NCBI RefSeq assembly: GCF_014472415.1
Contig: NZ_JACSZV010000017.1
Location: 1-64,000 of the forward strand
DNA: 64,000 nt
Direction: 5' to 3'
Source of the DNA: Pseudomonas sp. N40(2020)
GTDB taxonomy: Bacteria; Pseudomonadota; Gammaproteobacteria; Pseudomonadales; Pseudomonadaceae
A program made the translations under genes and the position numbers. The notes beneath the pieces are model-generated. The model ran no database searches. It was not told where the DNA came from and saw nothing but the letters and a program-made list of their open reading frames with translations. This document shows positions 11,054 to 19,819 of the stretch, piece after piece. The stretch's first letter is position 1; every line of letters starts with the position of its first letter.

Positions 11054-12589
11054 TCAGTGCAAATTCGGTAATACGTTGTGCAGCAAATTCGGGGCTTTCA
11101 AAACGCTCGCAGCGGCGGCGATATCCGGCGCCAGCCAGCGGTCCTGATCGTAGGCCGGGACTTTCTCACGCAGCAGGCGCCACGCGATATCGGTGCCCGC
11201 GCCAAAGCGCTGCGCTTTCAAGAATTCAAACGCCTGGGCCGCCAGCAGATATTCGATGGCGAGGATCTGCGTACAGTTTTCCAGCGCGCGATGCAGCTTC
11301 AGCGCGGCGCTGGTACCCATGCTCAGATGGTCTTCCTGCAAACCGGAGGTGACGTAGTTGTCGAGCACCGCCGGTTGCGCCAATTGGCGGTTTTCCGCAC
11401 ACAGCGACGCGGCGACGTATTGCACGATCATCATCCCCGAGTTCACCCCCGGATTGGCCACCAGAAACGCCGGCAAACCGCTGACGTGCGGGTTGACCAA
11501 ACGATCGAGACGGCGCTCGGCAATCGAGCCGATTTCCGCCACTGCGATCGCCAGCAGATCAGCGGCCATCGCTACCGATTGGCCGTGCGGATTGGCTTGC
11601 GACATGACGCGGAAATCGTCCGGCGTACCCAACAGCAACGGGTTGTCGGTGCAGCCGTTGAGTTCGGCTTCGACCTGTTTGATTGCGTGCTCGAGTTGAT
11701 CGCGCGCGGCGCCATGCACCTGCGGGATCGAACGAATGCTCAAGGCATCTTGAGTGCGAATGCCTTTGCTCGACGCGATCACTTCACTGCCATCAAGCAA
11801 CGCGCGCAGATTGACACCAACCTGCTGCATGCCCGGGTGCGGTTTGAGCGCAATGATCTCGGCATCGAACGCATCGATCTGACCACGCTGAGCTTCGAAA
11901 CTCATGGCGCCGATGACGTCGGCCCATTGCAGCAGACGCGTGGCATCGGCGATGGCCAGACAGCTGAGGCCAGTCATGCACGGCGTACCGTTGACCAGAC
12001 ACAAACCGTCTTTCGCGCCGAGTTGCACCGGTTGCAGGCCCTCTTCGGCCAAGGCCTGTTGTGCAGAAACAATCTGCCCGCGATAGCTGACATTGCCCAC
12101 GCCCAGCAGCGCAATGCCGATGTGCGCCATGTGGGTCAGGTAGCCCACCGAGCCTTGCGACGGAACCTGCGGGGTGATGCCACGGTTGAGCAGTGCCAGC
12201 AGTGCTTCGACGACCCGGCGGTGCAGGCCGGATTTGCCTTGGCTGAAGTTGCGGATCGCTGCGCAGAGGATGGCGCGGGTCTGTTCGTCAGGCAGTACCG
12301 GGCCGACGCCGCAGGCGTGGCTGAGCAAGGTGTTGCGCGACAACTGGCTGAGTTGTTCGTCTTTCAGCGAGACGTTGGACAACCCGCCCAGACCGGTGTT
12401 GACGCCATAAGCGCGCTCGCCGCTGACGACAATGCGCTGGACGATGGCCTGAGCGTTTTCGATGCGCGCCCAGGCCTCGCCCGACAGCTCAAGTTGCGCG
12501 CCGTGCCGCGCGACGGCGACCACGTCCTGCCAACGCAGATGGTCGCCGGTGATCACGATTTTTTCAGCCTGGGACATCACTAACCTCAA
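11054..12589 (-). CDS. hutH1: Histidase-like paralogue lacking the MIO tripeptide
   Basis: This 511-residue protein belongs to the histidine/phenylalanine ammonia-lyase family, but its active-site loop reads GSVGYLTHMAH where histidase has [14 protein letters not shown]. The Ala-Ser-Gly that cyclises into MIO is absent, apparently as a clean three-codon deletion at about 12142/12143. The catalytic Tyr of QDPYSLR is also replaced (QDALSIR). The Tyr in YGVNTGLG, His in LSHACGVG, Asn in VNGT, Arg of QDALSIR and Glu in QEDHLSM are kept. The frame is intact, so it looks like a maintained protein rather than a pseudogene. It sits between hutV and hutH. The symbol follows the two-histidase arrangement described in P. 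fluorescens; its activity is unknown. Confidence 0.85.
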   Translation of the reverse strand: MRLVMSQAEKIVITGDHLRWQDVVAVARHGAQLELSGEAWARIENAQAIVQRIVVSGERAYGVNTGLGGLSNVSLKDEQLSQLSRNTLLSHACGVGPVLPDEQTRAILCAAIRNFSQGKSGLHRRVVEALLALLNRGITPQVPSQGSVGYLTHMAHIGIALLGVGNVSYRGQIVSAQQALAEEGLQPVQLGAKDGLCLVNGTPCMTGLSCLAIADATRLLQWADVIGAMSFEAQRGQIDAFDAEIIALKPHPGMQQVGVNLRALLDGSEVIASSKGIRTQDALSIRSIPQVHGAARDQLEHAIKQVEAELNGCTDNPLLLGTPDDFRVMSQANPHGQSVAMAADLLAIAVAEIGSIAERRLDRLVNPHVSGLPAFLVANPGVNSGMMIVQYVAASLCAENRQLAQPAVLDNYVTSGLQEDHLSMGTSAALKLHRALENCTQILAIEYLLAAQAFEFLKAQRFGAGTDIAWRLLREKVPAYDQDRWLAPDIAAAASVLKAPNLLHNVLPNLH

Positions 12590-12618
12590 CCAAATATTGA
12601 TGCAGCTTCACCGGCGCC

Positions 12619-12682
12619 TTCGCGAGCAGGCTCGCTCCCACATTGGAATGCACTCCCCTGTGGGAGCGAGCCTGCTCGCGAA
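12619..12682. repeat. REPIN inside the hut operon (hutV-hutH1 gap)
   Basis: Inverted arms TTCGCGAGCAGGCTCGCTCC and the complementary GGGAGCGAGCCTGCTCGCGAA surround a short spacer in the gap between the histidase paralogue and hutV. Confidence 0.9.
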
Positions 12683-12710
12683 GAGGCCAGCTCAGCCAAC
12701 ACAAATTTAC

Positions 12711-13541
12711 TTAAACCACCGCCGCACGCCGCTGCACGAACCGGTCGACATACTCATCCGCCGGCGAATGCAGGATCTCGCGCGGCGTACCGACCTGAAT
12801 CAGCTTGCCGTCCTTGAGGATCGCAATGCGGTTGCCGATGCGCACGGCCTCGTCGAGGTCGTGGGTGATGAAGACGATGGTCTTGTGCAGGGTCTTTTGC
12901 AGTTCCAGCAACTGGTCCTGCATCTCGGCGCGGATCAGCGGATCCAGCGCGCTGAACGCTTCGTCCATCAGGATGATGTCAGTGTCCGCCGCCAAGGCAC
13001 GGGCCAGGCCGACACGCTGACGCATGCCGCCGGAAAGCTGATGCGGGTATTTGTTTTCGTAGCCCTTGAGGCCCACGGTGTTGATCCAGTGCAGCGCCCG
13101 CTCGGCGCACAGTTGCTTGCTCTCGCCGCGCACTTTCAGGCCGTAGGCGACGTTGTCGAGCACGGTCTTGTGCGGCAGCAGGCCGAAGCTCTGGAAGACC
13201 ATGCTGATCTTGTGCCGGCGAAATTCGCGCAGGGCTTCCATGTCGTATTGCAGGATGTCCACGCCGTCCACCAGGATCGCGCCGCTGGTCGGGTCGATCA
13301 GGCGATTGAAATGGCGCACCAGCGTTGACTTGCCGGAGCCGGACAGGCCCATGATCACGAAGATCTCGCCGGTGCCGATGCTCAGCGACAGGTCGTTGAC
13401 CCCGACCACGCAACCGGTTTCGTTCAGCACCTGATCTTTGGTCTTGCCCTGACCAACCATGGCCAGGGCGTCCTTGGCGCGGTTGCCGAAAATCTTGAAG
13501 ACGTTTTTGACTTCGATCTTGCTCACGGTTGCGTTGCTCAT
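12711..13541 (-). CDS. hutV: Histidine ABC importer, ATP-binding subunit
   Basis: This 276-residue cytoplasmic ATPase of the glycine-betaine/choline (OpuA/ProV-like) class powers the HutXWV importer. Walker A GLSGSGKST (near residue 69), the signature LSGGMRQRV and Walker B IILMDEAFSALD are all clear, with the switch histidine in FITHDLDEA. Compared with ProV it lacks the C-terminal CBS regulatory domains. It overlaps the permease gene hutW by four bases. Position inside the hut operon supports histidine as substrate, as shown for HutXWV in other pseudomonads. Confidence 0.93.
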   Translation of the reverse strand: MSNATVSKIEVKNVFKIFGNRAKDALAMVGQGKTKDQVLNETGCVVGVNDLSLSIGTGEIFVIMGLSGSGKSTLVRHFNRLIDPTSGAILVDGVDILQYDMEALREFRRHKISMVFQSFGLLPHKTVLDNVAYGLKVRGESKQLCAERALHWINTVGLKGYENKYPHQLSGGMRQRVGLARALAADTDIILMDEAFSALDPLIRAEMQDQLLELQKTLHKTIVFITHDLDEAVRIGNRIAILKDGKLIQVGTPREILHSPADEYVDRFVQRRAAVV

Positions 13542-14389
13542 TTGCTCACCTCATGCCGTGGCCGACCATACGCCTGAGTAATGCGGTCGATGACCACTGC
13601 GAGAATCACGATCGCCAGACCGGCCTCAAGACCCCGTCCGACGTTGAGGGTCTGAATCCCCACCAACACATCTTCACCCAAGCCACGGGCGCCGATCATC
13701 GAGGCGATCACCACCATCGACAGGGCCATCATGGTGGTCTGGTTGATCCCGGCCATGATGCTCGGCAGGGCCAGCGGCAGTTGCACACCGAACAGTTGCT
13801 GCCAGCGGTTGGCGCCGAACGCATTGATCGCTTCCATGACTTCGCCGTCGACCTGGCGAATGCCCAGATCGGTCAGGCGAATCAGCGGTGGCGCGGCGTA
13901 GATCACGGTCGCGAAAATCGCCGGCACCTTGCCCAGACCGAACAGCATCAGCACCGGGATCAGGTACACGAAACTCGGCATGGTTTGCATGATGTCGAGC
14001 AGCGGCATCAGCACCGAACGCAGGCGATTGCTGCGCGCCGAGAGAATCCCCAGCGGTATGCCGATCAGCACCGAAATGATCGTCGCGACCATCATCAGCG
14101 CCAGGGTTTGCATGAGTTTGTCCCACAGGCCGACAGCGCCAACGAGGAACAGCAGACCGACGATCACCGCCGTGGTCACCACTTTGCGCGTTGCGTGCCA
14201 GGCGACGACACCGACGATTGCCAGCATCAACCACCACGGCGCTGCACGCAGCAGGCCTTCAAGATTGACGATGGCCCACAGCAGGGTGTCCGAGATCTGG
14301 CGGAACACATCACCATAGTTGGTGACCAGGGAATCGACCCAACCGTTGACCCAGTCGGCGATGGAAAAGGTAAAGCTTTCGGGAAACAT
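13538..14389 (-). CDS. hutW: Histidine ABC importer, permease subunit
   Basis: This 283-residue inner-membrane permease resembles ProW/OpuAB. Several hydrophobic segments are visible, together with the EAA-type cytoplasmic loop (VDGEVMEAINAFGANRWQQL, around residues 177-196) that contacts the ATPase. It is flanked by the ATPase gene hutV, with a four-base overlap, and the binding-protein gene hutX. Substrate assignment as histidine rests on hut operon context and the published HutXWV system. Confidence 0.93.
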   Translation of the reverse strand: MFPESFTFSIADWVNGWVDSLVTNYGDVFRQISDTLLWAIVNLEGLLRAAPWWLMLAIVGVVAWHATRKVVTTAVIVGLLFLVGAVGLWDKLMQTLALMMVATIISVLIGIPLGILSARSNRLRSVLMPLLDIMQTMPSFVYLIPVLMLFGLGKVPAIFATVIYAAPPLIRLTDLGIRQVDGEVMEAINAFGANRWQQLFGVQLPLALPSIMAGINQTTMMALSMVVIASMIGARGLGEDVLVGIQTLNVGRGLEAGLAIVILAVVIDRITQAYGRPRHEVSK

Positions 14390-14459
14390 AAGAGACTCTC
14401 AATCAAGGGGTTGCGATCAAGCATCCGACTGCCGTGGCCGGCAGCCGGAGAAGCTGGAC

Positions 14460-15428
14460 CTACAAGGCCGCGTCGATCTTTTTGGCTGCGTCTTCGCTCA
14501 CCCATGCGTGCCAGACTTCAGGATGTTCCTTGAGGAAGATTTTCGCCAGTTTTGGCGACTCGATACGTTCCTTCGCCATGCGGCCGAGGTTCTGGTTGAG
14601 CAGGTCAATTGGCAGGTTGACCTTCTCCAGCACGGCCACCAGCTCCGGGGCTTGCTCGTGGAAGGTCTTGGACAGGCCGACCTTGATCGTCACGCGCTTG
14701 TCGACGCCCGGCTTTTCTTCCAGTTTGACCAGATCGACCTGGCCCATCAGCGGGGTTGGCGACCAGTAGTAGAACAGGATCGGCTCGCCACGCTTGTAGC
14801 TCGACAGCACCGCCGCATCCAGCGCCGGGCCGGTGCCCGGACGGAAGTTGGTGTAGCTGCTTTCCAGACCATAGCTTTTCAGCATTTCGCTGTTGTCCAG
14901 CTCACAAGTCCAGCCGGCCGGGCAGTTGTAGAAACGGCCTTTGGAGGGCTCTTCGGCGTCCTTGAACACAGCAGAGTACTTGGCCAGATCAGCGATGTTT
15001 TTCAGGTCAGGGGCTTTCGGCTCAAGTTTGCGTTTGGCGTCGCCTTCGATCACGTAACGCGGCACGTACCAGCCTTCGATAGCGCCCACTACAGGGGCGC
15101 CAACGCCGACGACTTTGCCGGCCTTCTCGGCCTTGTTCCAGACCTCGCTGCGGCCGACCCACTCTTCGGCGAACACTTGAATGTCGTTGCTGCTCAGGGC
15201 GTTTTCCATGGTGATGGAGTTGCCCGGCAGGCTGTCGGTCTTGCAGTCATAACCTTTTTCCAGCACCACTTGCAGCACGTCGGTCAGCAGCATGCCGCTT
15301 TCCCAGTTCAGACCGGCGAATTTCACCGGTTTGCCCGATTCGCACCAGCCGGCGGCTTGAGTTGCGCCAGCGCTGGCCAACAGGCCCATGGACAGCAATG
15401 TAGTCAGCAGGGTCTTGTTCGATTTCAT
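14460..15428 (-). CDS. hutX: Histidine ABC importer, periplasmic binding protein
   Basis: This is an OpuAC-type (glycine-betaine class) solute-binding protein of 322 residues. The ATG at 15428 was chosen because MKSNKTLLTTLLSMGLLASAG opens a signal peptide ending near TQA and AGGAG lies upstream. The longer frame adds an unrelated leader. The mature protein starts with GWCESGKPVKFAGLNWESGM, a pattern shared with HutX homologues. It heads the X-W-V transporter block and lies just downstream of the NCS1 transporter gene. Confidence 0.92.
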   Translation of the reverse strand: MKSNKTLLTTLLSMGLLASAGATQAAGWCESGKPVKFAGLNWESGMLLTDVLQVVLEKGYDCKTDSLPGNSITMENALSSNDIQVFAEEWVGRSEVWNKAEKAGKVVGVGAPVVGAIEGWYVPRYVIEGDAKRKLEPKAPDLKNIADLAKYSAVFKDAEEPSKGRFYNCPAGWTCELDNSEMLKSYGLESSYTNFRPGTGPALDAAVLSSYKRGEPILFYYWSPTPLMGQVDLVKLEEKPGVDKRVTIKVGLSKTFHEQAPELVAVLEKVNLPIDLLNQNLGRMAKERIESPKLAKIFLKEHPEVWHAWVSEDAAKKIDAAL

Positions 15429-15497
15429 TGTTGCGACGCTCCTAATCATGAATTGGCTTACGGCAGTCAAGAGGCATCCAGCCCTGTCCACGTCCAA

Positions 15498-16970
15498 TCA
15501 GGCCTGCGCCGCAGCGCGAACGGCCCCACTTGTTTTAGGTTGTACAACGCTGTCCTGCTCGACCGGCAGAATCAGTTGATCGGGTACTGGGCTGTGCCAT
15601 TTTTTTGCGCACACGTAATACACGGCGGCAGGCAGCACCAGACCGATGATCCAGGAGATATCCACATCACCGAGAGCGGCCACCAGCGGACCGGTATAGA
15701 ACTTGGTGGAGATGAACGGCAATTGCACCAGTACCCCGAAGACATAAACGCTGATACCGAGTAGGTTCCAGCGGCCATAGCGACCGTTCGGATCGGCCAG
15801 CGCCGGCACGTCATAGCGCTCGCGAGTGATGCAGTAGTAGTCCACCAGGTTGATCGCGCTCCACGGCGTGAAGAACGCGAGCAGGAACAAGATGAAAGAC
15901 TTGAACGCACCGAGGAACGAGTGCTGACCGAGCAACGCGATCAGGGTCGCCGCCCCGACGATGAACAGCACGAACACCAGACGCTGCATGCGCGAGACCT
16001 GCAGATGACCTTTGAAACCGCTGATGATGGTGGCGATGCACATGAAGCTGCCGTAGGAGTTCAGCGTCGAGATGGTCACCTTGCCGAACGCAATGCTGAA
16101 GTACAGCAGCGCAGCGGTGGCACCGGTTCCGCCCAGACCGACGATGTAAGCCACTTCATGGCCGGCGAACTGGCCGTTGGCCGAAGCGGCAGCAAACACA
16201 CCAAGGATCATCGCCACTTGGGCGCCAATCACCGAACCGGCGCCGGCGGCGAAAAAGGTTTTCACCGCTGACGTCTTGCTCGGCAGGTAGCGCGAATAGT
16301 CAGCCACATAAGGGCCGAAAGCGATCTGCCAGGACGCCGCGAGCGACACCGCCAGCAGGAAACTGCTCCAGCTGAAGTGGCGGATTTGCAGGAGTGCGCC
16401 GACGTCGGTCTGGCTCATCAGGCGCCAGAACAGAAAAACGAACGCAATCACGCCAATGACGCTGGCGACGCGGCCAATCCAGTGGATGACCCGATAACCC
16501 ATCACCGTCACCAACACGATTACGCTGGCGAAAATCAGAATGCCGATGCTGTCGCTGACGCCAAACAACTGGCCCAGCGCCTGGCCGGAAAGCACCGTGC
16601 CCGTTGCGGTGAAGCCCAGGTACATCAGGCACACCAGCACGATCGGGATGGCTGCGCCATAAACCCCGAACTGCACGCGGCTGGAGATCATCTGCGGCAG
16701 GCCAAGCTTCGGCCCTTGCGCCGCATGCAACGCCATGACGCCGCCGCCCAGCAGTTGACCGATCAACAGACCGATCAACGACCAGAACACATCACCGCCC
16801 AGCACCACGGCCAACGCCCCGGTGACAATCGCAGTGATTTGCAGGTTGGCACCCATCCAAAGGGTGAATTGGCTGAACAGACGACCGTGTCTTTCCGCTT
16901 CCGGGATGTAGTCAATCGAACGCCTTTCGATCAACGGTTTGTTGCCTGCACGATCGGGACTGACAGCCAT
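15498..16970 (-). CDS. hutT: NCS1-family permease, probable urocanate transporter
   Basis: This 490-residue protein has about twelve hydrophobic segments and belongs to the nucleobase-cation-symport (NCS1, CodB-like) family. Signature regions include QFTLWMGANLQI near residue 35, GPKLGLPQMISSRVQFG near residue 90 and AFGPYVADYSRYLP near residue 225. An NCS1 gene in this operon position was shown in P. fluorescens SBW25 to import urocanate (hutTu), and this is the likely role here. Cytosine or purine uptake is less likely given the context. It lies between hutU and hutX. Confidence 0.85.
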   Translation of the reverse strand: MAVSPDRAGNKPLIERRSIDYIPEAERHGRLFSQFTLWMGANLQITAIVTGALAVVLGGDVFWSLIGLLIGQLLGGGVMALHAAQGPKLGLPQMISSRVQFGVYGAAIPIVLVCLMYLGFTATGTVLSGQALGQLFGVSDSIGILIFASVIVLVTVMGYRVIHWIGRVASVIGVIAFVFLFWRLMSQTDVGALLQIRHFSWSSFLLAVSLAASWQIAFGPYVADYSRYLPSKTSAVKTFFAAGAGSVIGAQVAMILGVFAAASANGQFAGHEVAYIVGLGGTGATAALLYFSIAFGKVTISTLNSYGSFMCIATIISGFKGHLQVSRMQRLVFVLFIVGAATLIALLGQHSFLGAFKSFILFLLAFFTPWSAINLVDYYCITRERYDVPALADPNGRYGRWNLLGISVYVFGVLVQLPFISTKFYTGPLVAALGDVDISWIIGLVLPAAVYYVCAKKWHSPVPDQLILPVEQDSVVQPKTSGAVRAAAQA

Positions 16971-17012
16971 GGTTCAACCTCTGTGGATTGTTATTCTGGG
17001 TTGGTTCGTACC

Positions 17013-17092
17013 CCTGTAGGAGCTGTCGAGTGAAACGAGGCTGCGATCTTTTTGAAGATCAAAAGATCGCAGCCTTCGGCAGCTTCTACAGG
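17013..17092. repeat. Inverted repeat in the hutU-hutT gap
   Basis: The arms CCTGTAGGAGCTG and CAGCTTCTACAGG enclose a second internal palindrome (GCTGCGATCTTTT / AAAAGATCGCAGC). The family GTAGGAGCTGCCGAAGGCTGCGATC recurs at about 19.15 and 32.25 kb. Confidence 0.85.
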
Positions 17093-17101
17093 TTTTTGCG
17101 T

Positions 17102-18802
17102 TTATTTACCGGTAATCATCGGCAGGTTCAGGCCCTGTTCCTTGGCGCAGTCGATGGCGATTTGGTAACCGGCATCGGCGTGACGCATGACGCCGGTGGC
17201 CGGGTCGTTGTGCAGCACGCGCGCAATACGCTCGGCCGCTTCGTCAGTACCGTCGCAGACGATCACCATGCCCGAGTGCTGGGAGAAGCCCATGCCGACG
17301 CCGCCGCCGTGGTGCAGGGAAACCCAGGTCGCGCCGCTCGCGGTGTTGAGCAGAGCGTTGAGCAGTGGCCAGTCGGACACGGCGTCGGAACCGTCCTGCA
17401 TCGATTCGGTTTCACGGTTCGGGCTGGCGACCGAGCCAGAGTCGAGGTGGTCGCGACCGATCACGATCGGCGCCGACAACTCACCGCTGCGGACCATTTC
17501 GTTGAATGCCAGACCGAGCTTGGCGCGCAGGCCCAGGCCAACCCAGCAGATACGTGCCGGCAGACCCTGGAAGCTGATGCGCTCGCGGGCCATGTCCAGC
17601 CAGTTGTGCAGGTGGGCGTCGTCCGGGACCAGCTCTTTGACCTTGGCATCGGTTTTGTAGATGTCTTGCGGATCACCCGACAGCGCCGCCCAACGGAACG
17701 GGCCGATGCCACGGCAGAACAGCGGACGGATGTAAGCCGGTACGAAACCCGGGAAGTCGAATGCGTTCTCGACGCCTTCTTCCTGGGCCATCTGACGGAT
17801 GTTGTTGCCGTAGTCGAAGGTCGGGATGCCTTGCTTCTGGAATTCCAGCATCGCTTTGACGTGCACGGCCATCGACTGCTTGGCGGCTTTGATCACAGCG
17901 GCCGGTTCGGTCTTGGCGCGGGCGCGGTATTCGTCCCAGGTCCAGCCGGCCGGCAGGTAACCGTTGAGTGGGTCATGGGCGCTGGTCTGGTCGGTGACCA
18001 TGTCCGGGCGCACGCCGCGCTTGACCAGTTCCGGCAGGATTTCTGCAGCGTTGCCCAGCAGGGCGATGGAAATCACTTTGCCTTCTTTGGTGTACTTGGC
18101 GATGCGCGCCAGCGCGTCGTCGAGATCGGTGGCTTGCTCGTCGACGTAACGGCTTTTCAGGCGGAAATCGATGCTGACCTGCTGGCATTCGATGTTCAGC
18201 GAGCAGGCGCCGGCCAGGGTTGCGGCCAGAGGCTGAGCACCGCCCATGCCGCCCAGACCTGCAGTCAGGACCCACTTGCCGGTGAGGTTGTCGTTGTAGT
18301 GCTGACGACCCGCCTCAACGAAGGTTTCGTAGGTGCCTTGAACGATGCCCTGGCTGCCGATGTAGATCCAGCTGCCTGCGGTCATCTGGCCGTACATGGC
18401 CAGGCCTTTGGCGTCGAGTTCGTTGAAGTGCTCCCAACTCGCCCAGTGTGGAACCAGGTTGGAGTTGGCGATCAGTACACGCGGGGCGTTGCTGTGAGTC
18501 TTGAACACGCCGACCGGCTTGCCGGATTGCACCAGCAGGGTCTCGTCGTCGTTCAGGTTGGTCAGGCTCTCGACGATCTTGTCGTAGCACTCCCAGTTCC
18601 GCGCGGCGCGACCGATACCGCCGTAGACCACCAGCTCTTTCGGGTTCTCGGCGACTTCCGGGTCGAGGTTGTTCATCAGCATGCGCAGCGGCGCTTCGGT
18701 CAGCCAGCTCTTGGCGGTCAGCTTGTTGCCGCGCGATGCACGGATTTCGACGTCACGGTGCTTCGTAAAGGTAGTAGCAGTGGTCATCTTGTTGTCAGTC
18801 AC
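17102..18802 (-). CDS. hutU: Urocanate hydratase
   Basis: This 566-residue cytoplasmic enzyme adds water to urocanate to give imidazolonepropionate, using tightly bound NAD+ as an electrophile. The body aligns throughout with P. putida urocanase, including [10 protein letters not shown], the NAD-binding [15 protein letters not shown] and [20 protein letters not shown] near the C-terminus, which is followed by the conserved Cys in IVCDGTDEA. The ATG at 18802 is used; a second ATG five codons later is possible. It is the first gene of the long hut operon and is preceded by a sigma-54 promoter and HutC operator. Confidence 0.97.
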   Translation of the reverse strand: MTDNKMTTATTFTKHRDVEIRASRGNKLTAKSWLTEAPLRMLMNNLDPEVAENPKELVVYGGIGRAARNWECYDKIVESLTNLNDDETLLVQSGKPVGVFKTHSNAPRVLIANSNLVPHWASWEHFNELDAKGLAMYGQMTAGSWIYIGSQGIVQGTYETFVEAGRQHYNDNLTGKWVLTAGLGGMGGAQPLAATLAGACSLNIECQQVSIDFRLKSRYVDEQATDLDDALARIAKYTKEGKVISIALLGNAAEILPELVKRGVRPDMVTDQTSAHDPLNGYLPAGWTWDEYRARAKTEPAAVIKAAKQSMAVHVKAMLEFQKQGIPTFDYGNNIRQMAQEEGVENAFDFPGFVPAYIRPLFCRGIGPFRWAALSGDPQDIYKTDAKVKELVPDDAHLHNWLDMARERISFQGLPARICWVGLGLRAKLGLAFNEMVRSGELSAPIVIGRDHLDSGSVASPNRETESMQDGSDAVSDWPLLNALLNTASGATWVSLHHGGGVGMGFSQHSGMVIVCDGTDEAAERIARVLHNDPATGVMRHADAGYQIAIDCAKEQGLNLPMITGK

Positions 18803-18921
18803 GAAAAAGACTCCTCAGCGATCAATTCAAACCAACCCTGGCAGTGGGCAAGCAGCCTGTGCGCTTCAATGCGCGACAAGCGAATCAGTGGACGCTGCGG
18901 ACTTATACGCATACGTCTTTA

Positions 18922-18935
18922 CTTGTACATACAAG
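18922..18935. promoter_or_regulatory. Probable HutC operator of the hutU operon
   Basis: CTTGTA-CA-TACAAG is a perfect 6-bp palindrome with a 2-bp centre. It matches the TGTA-N2-TACA type of site bound by GntR/HutC-family repressors. It lies about 120 bases before hutU and covers the start site expected from the adjacent sigma-54 promoter, so a bound repressor would block initiation. Confidence 0.8.
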
Positions 18936-18939
18936 CATA

Positions 18940-18956
18940 TGCAATCAAGCGGCCAA
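18940..18956 (-). promoter_or_regulatory. Sigma-54 promoter of the hutU operon
   Basis: On the minus strand the sequence TTGGCCGCTTGATTGCA has GG and GC separated by exactly ten bases and matches TGGC at -24 and TTGCA at -12. Transcription would start about 12 bases further, near 18929. In pseudomonads hut genes are activated through CbrB or NtrC, which fits. Confidence 0.8.
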
Positions 18957-19067
18957 CTTGCTGGTGGAGTGCTCAATAAAAATTGCGGATACGACTGGAG
19001 GGCGCCTGAATCAAGGGTTCTGGCGTGGGTGAAATTTTTCGCGGGGGTGGTTTTGGAAGTTGGGGAG

Positions 19068-19115
19068 TTGTTACGAGAGCGTGGTTTTGCGCCACGCTGG
19101 GGCGTTCGGTAACAA
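19068..19115. promoter_or_regulatory. Inverted TTGTTAC repeats, possible enhancer (CbrB-like) sites
   Basis: TTGTTAC at 19068-19074 and its perfect complement GTAACAA at 19109-19115 lie about 110-175 bases upstream of the sigma-54 promoter. That is a typical distance for an enhancer-binding protein. TGTTAC elements have been reported in CbrB targets; assignment here is inference. Confidence 0.5.
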
Positions 19116-19147
19116 GTTGGTGCGTGGGTTGGGAACACCCCAAAAGC

Positions 19148-19227
19148 AAAAAGATCGCAGCCTTCGGCAACTCCTACAGGGTGGTCATCAATCCCACTGT
19201 AGGAGCTGCCGAAGGCTGCGATTTTTT
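19148..19227. repeat. Inverted repeat between hutD and hutU
   Basis: The arms AAAAGATCGCAGCCTTCGGC and GCCGAAGGCTGCGATTTTTT flank a short spacer. It lies just after the hutD stop codon, and on the minus strand its hairpin followed by a T-containing end could also help end hutCD transcription. Confidence 0.85.
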
Positions 19228-19240
19228 GATTGTTTCTGGA

Positions 19241-19810
19241 TTAGCGCGCAGTGAGTTCGATTACGCAGCAGACCGCATCGACGGCGACTTCAACCAGCCC
19301 GGTGTTACCGTCCAGTTGCAGGCAATCGTGTCGGCCAAGTTGCGCAACGCTGTCACCGACCCGCACCTGCAGCAACTCACTGACACTGAACACCAGCACG
19401 GTCCCCGCCGAGCTGAAAAACCGCTGCTCACCGTCCAGCCACTGCAAGCGCGCGCTGTAGCGCTGCGGCGCGTAGATCAGGTTGAAGTCACGGATTGCGC
19501 CGCCGAGCAGCGTGCAGGAAACCTGGCTCTCACCGCTGAAGGCGAACGGGTCGAGGGGTAACAGTGGCCGAGTGTCGTCACCGTCGACGCACAAAGTCAT
19601 ACCGTCACCTTGCAGCACAGTGATCACCCGCTGGTAACCGGCGAAGGTCGAAAAGCCGCCGGACTCGGCGATATCGGCAATCGACAGACGCCAGCCAAAA
19701 CCATCAAGACCAGCCCCCGAGTCGCGGGTGATTTCTTCAGTGCTGCCGCCGCCGTTTTTCCACGGCATGCGCGGGTAGCCTTCGGCGCGTAAAACCTTCA
19801 AACCATTCAT
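19241..19810 (-). CDS. hutD: HutD family protein
   Basis: This 189-residue cytoplasmic protein has the bicupin-like HutD fold. Family features include the start LRAEGYPRMPWKNGGGSTEEI, WRLSIADIAESGGFSTFAGYQR and the FDFAFSGE-like segment LDPFAFSGE. HutD is conserved in proteobacterial hut loci and in P. fluorescens is reported to tune hut expression rather than act as an enzyme. It starts 9 bases after hutC, so the two form a small operon upstream of hutU. Confidence 0.92.
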   Translation of the reverse strand: MNGLKVLRAEGYPRMPWKNGGGSTEEITRDSGAGLDGFGWRLSIADIAESGGFSTFAGYQRVITVLQGDGMTLCVDGDDTRPLLPLDPFAFSGESQVSCTLLGGAIRDFNLIYAPQRYSARLQWLDGEQRFFSSAGTVLVFSVSELLQVRVGDSVAQLGRHDCLQLDGNTGLVEVAVDAVCCVIELTAR

Positions 19811-19819
19811 TTATGCTCT

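Noticed and set aside
11054..12589. Histidase paralogue as a sequencing frameshift or pseudogene
   Set aside because: The difference is an exact three-codon loss with the frame intact and many other active-site residues kept, so decay or a simple read error is less likely than a maintained variant.
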